The notes beneath the pieces are model-generated. The model was not told the DNA's origin and ran no database searches. It saw nothing but the letters and a program-made list of their open reading frames with translations. Positions 1-5,866 of a stretch of DNA of 7,031 nt are shown in pieces. Origin of the DNA: Acidobacteriaceae bacterium (lineage in GTDB: Bacteria > Acidobacteriota > Terriglobia > Terriglobales > Acidobacteriaceae). Each line of letters starts with the position of its first letter. The first letter of the stretch is position 1. The stretch spans positions 1-7,031 of the forward strand of contig JAICMT010000078.1 in assembly GCA_025929125.1 (NCBI GenBank), read 5' to 3'. The translations under genes were made by a program, and so were the position numbers.

Positions 1-766
1 CGTCGTAATAGGCAGTTGAGTTCAGGGAGTCCACGGTCGCATCGGCGCTTGTCGAAAAGATGAAGCTTGGGGCTGCCTGCCTGGTCACGTGGCGCACAAT
101 CGATATCTGGTCAATCATTTGGGGCGTGGGGTTCGGGCCTAAAAGCGACTCCAGATTACCCTTTCGGGGAACCGTCGAATCCATGCTTAGCCTTGCATAA
201 CTCAGGATGGCGAAGTCGGGGTGCGCGCTGACCCGCTCTACGGGGTCTCGGGCCTCCTGGTTCCGTTGCTCGGGTTCGGTTGCGAGAAACCCAGCCAGGT
301 GCCCGCCCGCCGAGAACCCCCACACCCCAATTTTTCGCGGGTCCACGCCGAATTCGGCTGACCGGCTGCGAATCAGTCGGATCGCGCGCGATCCATCCAG
401 CATTGGGACCGGATACCGATAGTCTGGGGCCAGCCGGTACTGAAGGACAAAGGCAGCAATGCCGTGCGCTGCCAGCCACTTGGCCTCGGACGCACCCTCC
501 TTTTCCATCATCAGTCTCGTATAGCCTCCGCCCGGCATCACGATGACCGCGCTGCCGGCCAGCGGCGCCACCGCGGGATAGTAATAGAGCTTCGGAACAT
601 CCGAAGGGCGGCTGCCCTTGGCCAGCGGTGCTCCATCCGGCCACAGCACGTAGACCCGCGAGTACCCGGAAGGTGCGGGGGCCTCATAGGTGCTTGTGCG
701 CAGTTGAGACTGGGCGGGAACAAAGCACATTAAGAAAAACAGGCAGGGCGCTGTTGCGCGGAACAT
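1..766 (-). CDS. Secreted alpha/beta-hydrolase (esterase/lipase type), 3' end cut by window edge
   Basis: Read from an ATG at 764-766, the frame stays open to the left edge (255 codons visible). The N-terminus (MFRATAPCLFFLMCFVPAQS) looks like a signal peptide, with cleavage plausible after A18, so the enzyme is probably exported. Next comes an alpha/beta-hydrolase core of the Aes/BD-FAE esterase kind. The oxyanion-hole motif PGGGY is at residues 78-82 and a YRLAP strand signature at 110-114. The nucleophile elbow GFSAGG is at 150-155 (Ser152), and a segment SADATVDS holds the likely acidic residue Asp242. The catalytic His should follow roughly 30 residues on, outside the window. The family hydrolyses carboxyl esters such as acetylated sugars or short acyl esters; the substrate cannot be read here. 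The gene is divergent from the VWFA gene across a 96-base spacer. No strong ribosome binding site precedes the ATG, but the signal peptide supports this start. I am confident of the fold and unsure of the substrate. Confidence 0.88.
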   Translation of the reverse strand, partial: MFRATAPCLFFLMCFVPAQSQLRTSTYEAPAPSGYSRVYVLWPDGAPLAKGSRPSDVPKLYYYPAVAPLAGSAVIVMPGGGYTRLMMEKEGASEAKWLAAHGIAAFVLQYRLAPDYRYPVPMLDGSRAIRLIRSRSAEFGVDPRKIGVWGFSAGGHLAGFLATEPEQRNQEARDPVERVSAHPDFAILSYARLSMDSTVPRKGNLESLLGPNPTPQMIDQISIVRHVTRQAAPSFIFSTSADATVDSLNSTAYYD

Positions 767-821
767 AGCGATGCCAGCATACCGGAAATGGAGGAAATCC
801 TTTGCGGAATATGACATGCTC

Positions 822-836
822 CGGCAACCGTTGCCG
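822..836. promoter_or_regulatory. Near-perfect palindrome in divergent spacer, possible operator
   Basis: CGGCAAC, one base (C), then GTTGCCG: 7-base arms that are exact reverse complements. It lies 26 bases upstream of the VWFA ATG and 55 bases upstream of the hydrolase ATG, in the only shared control region of the divergent pair. The dyad shape fits binding of a dimeric regulator, but no regulator gene is nearby and nothing matches an operator I recognise. It could also be chance in GC-rich DNA. No convincing -10/-35 pair is visible in the spacer for either gene. Confidence 0.3.
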
Positions 837-862
837 CCCAAATCCGTCTATGGTTCTAAGAG

Positions 863-2098
863 ATGAAGACTTCCGCAATCTTCCGGTGGTTCGCCGCAGG
901 GATGCTCCTCCTCCCGTGCGCGGGACTGGCCCAGCAGCCTGCGACTGCCGATAAATCCGCGGCCCGGCCCCAGTTCTCCAATGCTGCAGCGAAAACGGGC
1001 CAGCTCGTTGATGTATTCACGGTGGTAGCCGATAGGCGCAACGGTCCGCTCATTGGCCTCCGCCGCGAAGACTTCCAGATCTTGGCCGACAAGCGTCCGC
1101 AAACGATCTCAGAATTTGCCGTGGCCAAGGATCTGCCGCTTACACTGGGTCTTGTGGTGGACGCCAGTCCGGCCCAGCGGGCAGCATTAGAAGAAGAGAA
1201 GACCGCAAGCGCAACCTTCTTTGGCAACCTGCTCGCGGAGGGTAATAAGACCAAAGCATTTGTGGTTCAGTTCGGGCGAGACGTCGACCTGCTGCAGGAC
1301 ACGACCGGATCCCGCGACAGCGTACGGTCTGCGATCCGGCAGCTTGAGACAGATCGGGCCACCCGTGTAGAAGCTGTCAGTACGCCCGACTCCCGTCCCG
1401 GAACTTCGACGAATCCGCAAGGCCGTTACCCGGGCCGCGGGCCGGCCTCCGGAAGCGGAGGTCAGAGCAAGCCGCAGCCGCGCAGGGCAAACAATGCGCT
1501 CTATGACGCGCTCTATCTCTCAACGAGCGAGATCACAAGTCACCAGCAGGGACGCAAGGTCTTGATTGTCCTCGCCGATGGCGAAGATAGTGGCAGCAAG
1601 GAATCGCTGGGCTCTGCCCTTGAAGCGGCACAGCGCGCCGACACCGTCATCTACGGCGTGTATTACAAGGAACGCCAACCTTCCGATCGCGGATTCTCCA
1701 TGGGCCAGCCGGACTATTGCGATGACTACCCGGGCGGCTATCCCGGCGGATACCCCGGAGGCTATCCTGGCGGTTACCCGGGGGGATACCCCGGCGGTTA
1801 TCCAGGTGATTGCAATCCAAGGCTCCCCGAATCGAAACAGCGCCCGGACGGCCGCAAGACCCTGGCCCGCATTTGCACAGAGTCCGGCGGACGCATGTTC
1901 GAGGCCAGCAAAAAAGAGGGCTTGGCAGACATCTACAAGGAGATACTGGACGATTTAAATGCGCAGTACCGCATCTCCTTTGTGCCGGATAAAGAGGCGT
2001 CGTCGGACGGCTACCACCATCTGCTTGTGACTCTGCCGAAGCGCGACGCAAAGGATACGTTCATCCAGGCCCGCGACGGCTATTTCATGGGCGAGTAA
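863..2098 (+). CDS. Secreted VWFA-related (acidobacterial type) protein with YPGG repeat loop
   Basis: A 411-residue protein. Residues 1-23 (MKTSAIFRW... to GLA) form a signal peptide with likely cleavage after A23, so it acts outside the cytoplasm. Residues ~46-90 match the N-terminal part of the VWFA-related Acidobacterial domain family (form 'VDVFTVVADRRNGPLIGLRREDFQ'-like, ending in SEF). The VWA fold follows: strand LTLGLVVDAS (93-102), VVQF (134-137), ALYDALY (212-218), VLIVLADGEDS (233-243), VIYGVYY (262-268) and the end segment TESGGRMFEASKKEG (339-353). The metal-site signature is degenerate: DASPA replaces DxSxS, and Asn211 stands where a Thr is usual. Two low-complexity inserts are present: a Pro/Gly/Ser-rich linker (~172-208) and seven YPGG-like units (289-316) between Cys286 and Cys317. 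The family's role is undefined; adhesion or protein-protein binding at the envelope is an inference. The ribosome binding site is weak (AAGAG abuts the ATG), but the signal peptide fixes the start. Confidence 0.9.
   Translation: MKTSAIFRWFAAGMLLLPCAGLAQQPATADKSAARPQFSNAAAKTGQLVDVFTVVADRRNGPLIGLRREDFQILADKRPQTISEFAVAKDLPLTLGLVVDASPAQRAALEEEKTASATFFGNLLAEGNKTKAFVVQFGRDVDLLQDTTGSRDSVRSAIRQLETDRATRVEAVSTPDSRPGTSTNPQGRYPGRGPASGSGGQSKPQPRRANNALYDALYLSTSEITSHQQGRKVLIVLADGEDSGSKESLGSALEAAQRADTVIYGVYYKERQPSDRGFSMGQPDYCDDYPGGYPGGYPGGYPGGYPGGYPGGYPGDCNPRLPESKQRPDGRKTLARICTESGGRMFEASKKEGLADIYKEILDDLNAQYRISFVPDKEASSDGYHHLLVTLPKRDAKDTFIQARDGYFMGE
1727..1810 (+). repeat. Seven tandem 12-base units encoding YPGG (last unit YPGD)
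   Basis: In-frame tandem repeat inside the VWFA gene, codons 289-316. The first six units encode Tyr-Pro-Gly-Gly exactly and the seventh encodes Tyr-Pro-Gly-Asp. At DNA level all seven units differ, through synonymous changes: Pro uses CCG, CCC, CCT and CCA, Gly uses all four codons, and Tyr uses TAC and TAT. The block is bracketed by Cys286 (1718-1720) and Cys317 (1811-1813). It is likely a flexible, tyrosine-rich surface loop between the fifth core strand and the last helices of the VWA fold. Confidence 0.95.
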
Positions 2099-2122
2099 AG
2101 ATGGTACCCCTGCGTCGCCTTC

Positions 2123-2128
2123 TATAAT
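2123..2128 (+). promoter_or_regulatory. Possible -10 box (TATAAT) just before the HAD gene
   Basis: An exact TATAAT lies 9 bases before the HAD ATG, in the 39-base gap after the VWFA stop. If used, transcription would start about 2135-2138, giving an mRNA with almost no leader. There is no Shine-Dalgarno sequence before this ATG, which fits a leaderless message. The -35 position (about 2100-2105) does not resemble TTGACA, so the promoter would be weak or depend on other contacts. Read-through from the VWFA gene is the alternative. Confidence 0.4.
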
Positions 2129-2137
2129 TCTGCTGTC

Positions 2138-2854
2138 ATGGGCTCTTCTCCAGCGCGGCTTGATCCGGGTCAAATCCTGCTCTTCGACGCGGATGACACC
2201 CTCTGGGAAAACAACATCTACTTCGAGCGGGCGATAGCCGCATTCATTTCTTACCTCGGCCACCAAATCCACTCTGCCGAAGAGGTGAGGGAGCACCTGA
2301 ACGCGTGTGAGCGCGCCACCATCGCACAGCACGGCTATGGCCTGAGAAGCTTCCGGCGCTCCCTGCTAGCCTGTTTCGAGCAGCTTTCGGGCGCTCCAAT
2401 TACCCCTGAGAAGCACGAGCGCATCGCGAGTTTCACCGACATCGTCGCGAAACATCAGATCGAACTGCTCGAGGGAGTAGTAGATGCCCTCCCCGAGTTG
2501 GCCGCTCGCCACCGCTGCTTAATGGTGACGAAGGGAGATCCTGAGGAGCAGCGGGCGAAATTGGAGCGCTCTGGGCTATCGCAGTACTTTGCTGCCATCG
2601 AGGTCCTGCCGGAAAAGCACGAAGATGCCTACCACGCACTGGCTCAGCATCATGGCTGCGAAAAGGCGATTACCTGGATGATTGGAAATAGTCCGAAGTC
2701 GGACATCAATCCTTCCCTGGCAGCAGGGCTGAATGCCGTCTTCGTGCCGCACGGAAGAACGTGGGTGCTGGAACACGAGGAGATCAACCGACCGCACGCC
2801 GGCCGGCGTCTGGTCCAATGCGAACGATTTCTCGACCTGACACTTTATTTCTGA
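2138..2854 (+). CDS. HAD-superfamily hydrolase (COG1011-like phosphatase)
   Basis: A 238-residue cytoplasmic protein with the haloacid-dehalogenase fold. Motif I is LLFDADDTLW, with nucleophile Asp17, acid/base Asp19 and Thr21. An alpha-helical cap region spans about residues 25-105. Motif II is LMVTKGD (Thr131) and the motif III lysine is Lys160 in PEKHEDAY. Motif IV is IGNSPKSDINPSLAAG (182-197), where Asn184 sits at the first acidic position and Asp189 is retained. The C-terminal part (NAVFVPHGRTWVLEHEE, 199-215) is typical of a subgroup of these enzymes. Such proteins usually hydrolyse small phosphate esters, for example sugar phosphates, nucleotides or phosphoglycolate; the substrate cannot be told. 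Length is normal. The ATG at 2138 has no clear Shine-Dalgarno, and a TATAAT lies just upstream. The gene follows the VWFA gene by 39 bases and converges on engB. The family call is firm, the specific function unknown. Confidence 0.9.
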   Translation: MGSSPARLDPGQILLFDADDTLWENNIYFERAIAAFISYLGHQIHSAEEVREHLNACERATIAQHGYGLRSFRRSLLACFEQLSGAPITPEKHERIASFTDIVAKHQIELLEGVVDALPELAARHRCLMVTKGDPEEQRAKLERSGLSQYFAAIEVLPEKHEDAYHALAQHHGCEKAITWMIGNSPKSDINPSLAAGLNAVFVPHGRTWVLEHEEINRPHAGRRLVQCERFLDLTLYF

Positions 2855-2872
2855 TCCGCTGCGCTTGCTGGA

Positions 2873-3487
2873 TCATTTTCCGGCCGCAGCATAAAGCCGC
2901 TGCCATAATCCTGCGATTCCAGCATCCGTCTTGGTTGAAACCGGCAGAATGTACTCGACGTCATGGAATCGTTTCAACGCGGCCACGGACTTAGCGAGTG
3001 CATTATTGGAAAGCCGGTCCGCTTTGGTAGCGACGATCACCAAGGGGCGGCCGGTCTGCCGGAAGAAATCAATGAGCTGCTTGTCGCTCGCCTGTGGCGG
3101 AATATTGCTGTCTACCAGGCAGACTGCAAGCGCCAGGGTTTCGCGTTCAACAAGGTACGGCTCAATGAAGCTGGGCCACTCCGAGGAGATCGACCTTGAG
3201 ATCTTCGCATAGCCGTAGCCGGGCAGATCAGCAAAGATAAGCGTCGGCTTCAGTTTCATCCGGTCGCCGGAACCCTCATGCAACGCGAAGAAGTTGATGG
3301 AGCGAGTGCGGCCCGGCGTCGAGGAAGTGTGCGCCTGCTTCGAACCAAGCAGTGCATTGATCAGCGACGATTTGCCGACATTCGATCGTCCGAGGAATGC
3401 GATTTCAGGAGCGCCGAACGTTTTGGATTCGGAAGGGAAGTGGCTGACATCCATGGCGGAAAGAAGAAACTTTGGAGTCAGTCGCAT
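2873..3487 (-). CDS. engB: Ribosome biogenesis GTPase EngB (YsxC/YihA)
   Basis: A 204-residue GTP-binding protein of the TRAFAC EngB family, needed for late assembly of the 50S ribosomal subunit and usually essential. All G motifs are visible (numbering from the chosen start): G1 GRSNVGKS at 33-40, G2 in SSTPGRT with Thr57/Thr61, G3 DLPGYG at 87-92, G4 TKAD at 154-157, and a G5-like VST at 183-185. VDSNIPPQASD (125-135) fits the family's segment after G3. I chose the ATG at 3485-3487 because a GGAG lies just upstream and the N-terminus MRLTPKFLLSAMDVSHFPS aligns in length with known EngB proteins. A TTG 42 bases further upstream (3527-3529) would add 14 residues but has weaker support. The gene is convergent with the HAD gene (18 bases between stops) and divergent from the SIS gene. 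engB neighbours vary widely between genomes, so context says little. Confidence 0.95.
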   Translation of the reverse strand: MRLTPKFLLSAMDVSHFPSESKTFGAPEIAFLGRSNVGKSSLINALLGSKQAHTSSTPGRTRSINFFALHEGSGDRMKLKPTLIFADLPGYGYAKISRSISSEWPSFIEPYLVERETLALAVCLVDSNIPPQASDKQLIDFFRQTGRPLVIVATKADRLSNNALAKSVAALKRFHDVEYILPVSTKTDAGIAGLWQRLYAAAGK

Positions 3488-3490
3488 GTA

Positions 3491-3494
3491 CTCC
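3491..3494 (-). promoter_or_regulatory. Ribosome binding site for engB (decides start)
   Basis: On the minus strand the sequence reads CTGGAGTACATG. The GGAG lies 3 bases before the ATG at 3487, a short but usable spacing. The alternative TTG start at 3529 lies inside a GC-rich stretch outside the family's usual N-terminus. This favours the 204-residue product. Confidence 0.5.
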
Positions 3495-3605
3495 AGTCTA
3501 TGGGAAAGCGGCTGCAATAGCCCTGCCAACGTGGACGGCCAAGTTGCCCGAACGGCTTCAGTAACAGCGCACGTCGCAGGCGGATATCTGTGAAATGATG
3601 AAACC

Positions 3606-4754
3606 GTGCAGGCCGCCGGCCAGTTCCGTCACCACATGCTGCGTGAAATTCACGAGCAGCCCGACGCGCTTTCCCGCACGCTAGGCCAGTACATCGACTT
3701 GGCGGCCCCCACTCCGCACTTCAGAGAAGAGGCATTGGCATCGGTAGCGCGGCTCTTTCGTCAGCATCCGGACCTGATCATCACAGCCAGCGGATCCAGC
3801 CGGCACTCGGGCCTGGCTGCGGAGATACTGTTCGAGGATTTGGCCGGGCTGATGGTGGATGTTGAATACGCCAGCGAGTACGCTTGCCGCTCCACGCATC
3901 TGCGGCGCCATCCGGACAGCCCCACCCCGGTGTTGGTGATCTCGCAGTCTGGCGAAACCGCCGACACGCTCGCGGCTCTCAAGGAGGCGAACCGCCGGGG
4001 CCATCCAACCATCGCTGTCAGCAATGTGGCGGACTCGACGATAATGCACGAGGCCATGGTGCCGCTGTGTACCTATGCGGGCGTGGAGTACGCCGTGCCG
4101 GCTACGAAGAGTTTTACGACGCAGCTGCTGCTGATGGAAGTATTGGCGCTGCTGGCCGCGCGCGAGCGGCGTTCCATGGCGGAAGACGAGATTGAAGCCC
4201 GCATTCAGCAACTCGGAGCTCTGCCCGGCAGCATCCGGTCGCAGCTGCCCGGGTGGGAACAGAACGCTTCCGCACTTGCCGCGAAATACGCCGACGCCAA
4301 GACTTTCCTCTATCTGGGCCGCGGTGTCCACTATGCGATTGCGCGTGAAGGTGCCCTGAAATTGAAGGAATCCTCCTATCTGCACGCCGAGGGATATCCG
4401 ACAGGGGAACTGAAGCACGGGCCAAACGCGCTGGTCTCTGACGAGGTGCCGCTGGTGGTACTTGCCACCTACGACAGCCAGGAACCGGAGAGCATGCTGC
4501 GGTATGAGAAAACAGTGTCGCTGCTGTATGACATGCGGCAGCAGGGTGCCAGGGTGCTGGCCATCGCCAACGCCGAAGACAATACCGTTCGTTCACTCGC
4601 AACCGACACTGTGGCCGTCGCTCCAGCCAGTGAGGCTCTCCTTCCAATCGCGGAGGTGGTCTCGCTGCAGCTCTTTGCGTACTTCATGGCTGTCCATCAT
4701 GGTGTGGATGTGGACCGGCCTCGCAATTTGAGCAAAGCAGTGATCGCAGAGTAG
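3606..4754 (+). CDS. Stand-alone double-SIS sugar isomerase/deaminase, GlmS C-terminal type
   Basis: A 382-residue protein equal to the isomerase half of glucosamine-6-phosphate synthase (GlmS) without the N-terminal glutaminase domain. It opens with FRHHMLREIHEQPDALSRTL, the usual start of the GlmS isomerase domain. SIS1 holds ASGSSRHSG (61-69), SQSGETADT (113-121) and TKSFTTQL (167-174). SIS2 holds GRGVHYAIAREGALKLKE (238-255) and HAEGYPTGELKHGP (260-273). The C-terminus is DVDRPRNLSKAVIAE. Residues equivalent to the E. coli GlmS catalytic set are kept: Glu255, His271 (ring opening) and Lys377 (Schiff base). Without a glutaminase it cannot use glutamine by itself, so a glucosamine-6-phosphate deaminase or a related ketose/aldose amino-sugar role (as in NagB-II or archaeal GlmD) is likely. 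That is inference. The start is GTG: an in-frame TGA at 3591-3593 rules out anything longer, and an ATG at 3636 would trim the conserved N-terminus. No strong Shine-Dalgarno is seen. Confidence 0.9.
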   Translation: MQAAGQFRHHMLREIHEQPDALSRTLGQYIDLAAPTPHFREEALASVARLFRQHPDLIITASGSSRHSGLAAEILFEDLAGLMVDVEYASEYACRSTHLRRHPDSPTPVLVISQSGETADTLAALKEANRRGHPTIAVSNVADSTIMHEAMVPLCTYAGVEYAVPATKSFTTQLLLMEVLALLAARERRSMAEDEIEARIQQLGALPGSIRSQLPGWEQNASALAAKYADAKTFLYLGRGVHYAIAREGALKLKESSYLHAEGYPTGELKHGPNALVSDEVPLVVLATYDSQEPESMLRYEKTVSLLYDMRQQGARVLAIANAEDNTVRSLATDTVAVAPASEALLPIAEVVSLQLFAYFMAVHHGVDVDRPRNLSKAVIAE

Positions 4755-4825
4755 ACCGCGACGCTGATAGATGACAGAAAGGCCTTTGCCGAGTAGAGTT
4801 GTGCCCGAACGCATCCCAAACTGAC

Positions 4826-4829
4826 GGAG
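4826..4829 (+). promoter_or_regulatory. Shine-Dalgarno for the methyltransferase gene
   Basis: GGAG (in ACGGAGT) lies 9 bases before the ATG at 4839, within the normal range. It supports that start, although spacing is at the long end. The 84-base gap from the SIS gene holds no obvious promoter, so co-transcription with the SIS gene is possible. Confidence 0.6.
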
Positions 4830-4838
4830 TACTCCACG

Positions 4839-5861
4839 ATGCAGCCAGGCGGCTCACCGGGCGTCGCGCCCACCTTGATCTTCGACATGATTCAGTCTTA
4901 CCAAAGGACGGCTGCGCTGCGTACAGCCGTGGAGTTGGGCGTCTTTGGCGCGATTGGCGAAGGTGCTCATGGTGCGGCTGCGATCGCCCGCAAGTGCTCT
5001 TCGTCGGAACGTGGCATTCGCATCCTATGCGACTTCCTCACCATCCACGGTCTGCTCTCCAAGCAAGGAACTGATTATCAGAATTCGCCATCCACTGCGG
5101 TCTTTCTCGATCCCAAATCCCCGGCGTGTTTGGCATCCGTCACGCAGTTCCTCGGGAACCCTATGCTGGTGAATGAATTTGAGCAGCTCACGGCGATCGT
5201 GCGTGAGGGACATACCATGATGCCCGGACGGGGAACTGTGGAGCCGGAGAACCCGATTTGGGTCCAGTTTGCTGAGGCAATGGCGCCCATGATGGGGGCA
5301 GTCGCTCCGCTGCTTGCCGAGGCTGCACTCCAGGGGCGTAGTGGCCCTTTGAAGGTGTTGGATATCGCCGCAGGACACGGTCTGTTTGGAATTCATGTGG
5401 CGAAGCGCAATCCCGAAGCGAGAATCACGGCGCTCGACTGGCGGAGCGTGCTCAATGTCGCACAGCGCAATGCGAAGAAGGAGGGTGTGGAGAGTCGTTA
5501 CGAACTTCTGCCCGGCAGCGCTTTCGACGTGGAGTTTGGCGGGCCCTATGACCTGGTGCTGCTCACAAACTTTCTTCATCACTTCGATACCGCAACCTGC
5601 ACAGATCTGCTCAAGAAAATCAGGGCGGCGCTCAAGCCGGGCGGCACGGTAGCCATACTCGAATTCGTACCTAACGAGGATCGCGTTTCGCCGCCACAAG
5701 CGGCGGCCTTCAGCATGATGATGCTCTCCAGCACGCCCGCAGGCGACGCGTACACCTTCAACCAGCTGCAGCAGATGCTGAACGACGCAGGATTGCAGAA
5801 CGCGAAGCATGTTCTCTGCGGCGAATTGCCAAACTCAATTGTGCTTGGTACCGCAGTCTAG
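4839..5861 (+). CDS. SAM-dependent methyltransferase, O-methyltransferase family 2 type
   Basis: A 340-residue cytoplasmic enzyme with two parts. Residues ~10-110 form a helical, winged-helix-like dimerisation domain: MIQSYQRTAALRTAVELGVF (17-36), then AIARKCSSSERGIRILCDFL and GLLSKQGTDYQNSP. Residues ~170-340 form a Rossmann-fold methyltransferase. Motif I is VLDIAAGHGLFG (173-184), and the acidic end of strand 2 is Asp200 in ITALDW. LLTNFLHHFD (241-250) carries His247/His248 where plant and bacterial O-methyltransferases have their catalytic His. ALKPGGTVAILEFVPNED (264-281) and a C-terminal SIVLGTA strand complete the fold. It should transfer a methyl group from S-adenosylmethionine to a small molecule, probably a hydroxyl; the acceptor is unknown. 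Family members often tailor polyketides or other natural products, but no biosynthetic genes are visible here. The ATG has a GGAG 9 bases upstream. It lies 84 bases after the SIS gene, on the same strand. Confidence 0.88.
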   Translation: MQPGGSPGVAPTLIFDMIQSYQRTAALRTAVELGVFGAIGEGAHGAAAIARKCSSSERGIRILCDFLTIHGLLSKQGTDYQNSPSTAVFLDPKSPACLASVTQFLGNPMLVNEFEQLTAIVREGHTMMPGRGTVEPENPIWVQFAEAMAPMMGAVAPLLAEAALQGRSGPLKVLDIAAGHGLFGIHVAKRNPEARITALDWRSVLNVAQRNAKKEGVESRYELLPGSAFDVEFGGPYDLVLLTNFLHHFDTATCTDLLKKIRAALKPGGTVAILEFVPNEDRVSPPQAAAFSMMMLSSTPAGDAYTFNQLQQMLNDAGLQNAKHVLCGELPNSIVLGTAV

Positions 5862-5866
5862 CCGCG

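Noticed and set aside
156..644. A 162-residue open frame on the minus strand
   Set aside because: It is a shadow of the alpha/beta-hydrolase, which uses another minus-strand frame with clear esterase motifs and a signal peptide and runs off the left edge.
905..931. Possible lipoprotein signal around Cys19 of the VWFA protein
   Set aside because: Residues before the Cys are LLLP, which do not fit a lipobox; an ordinary signal peptide cut after GLA fits better.
1727..1810. The 12-base repeats as a CRISPR-like or mobile-element array
   Set aside because: There are no spacers, the repeats are in frame and code for protein, and each copy differs synonymously.
1647..2051. A 134-residue minus-strand open frame opposite the YPGG region
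   Set aside because: Composition is low complexity (Arg/Gly/Pro) created by the complement of the repeat; there is no family resemblance and the plus-strand gene explains the DNA.
2853..2874. GATCC/GGATC inverted repeat at the HAD-engB junction as a terminator
   Set aside because: The stem is only five bases with a mismatched interior and no strong T-tract on either strand.
3681..4418. A 245-residue minus-strand open frame inside the SIS gene
   Set aside because: Long only because of GC-rich codon bias; no recognisable domain, and the plus strand encodes a well-conserved double-SIS protein.
4778..4787. Palindrome AAAGGCCTTT between the SIS and methyltransferase genes
   Set aside because: Only a 5-base arm with no loop and no following T-tract, so it is neither a terminator nor a convincing operator.
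5025..5810. A 261-residue minus-strand open frame inside the methyltransferase gene
   Set aside because: No domain is recognisable, it is rich in Arg/His/Cys as in shadow frames, and the plus-strand frame has clear SAM-binding motifs.
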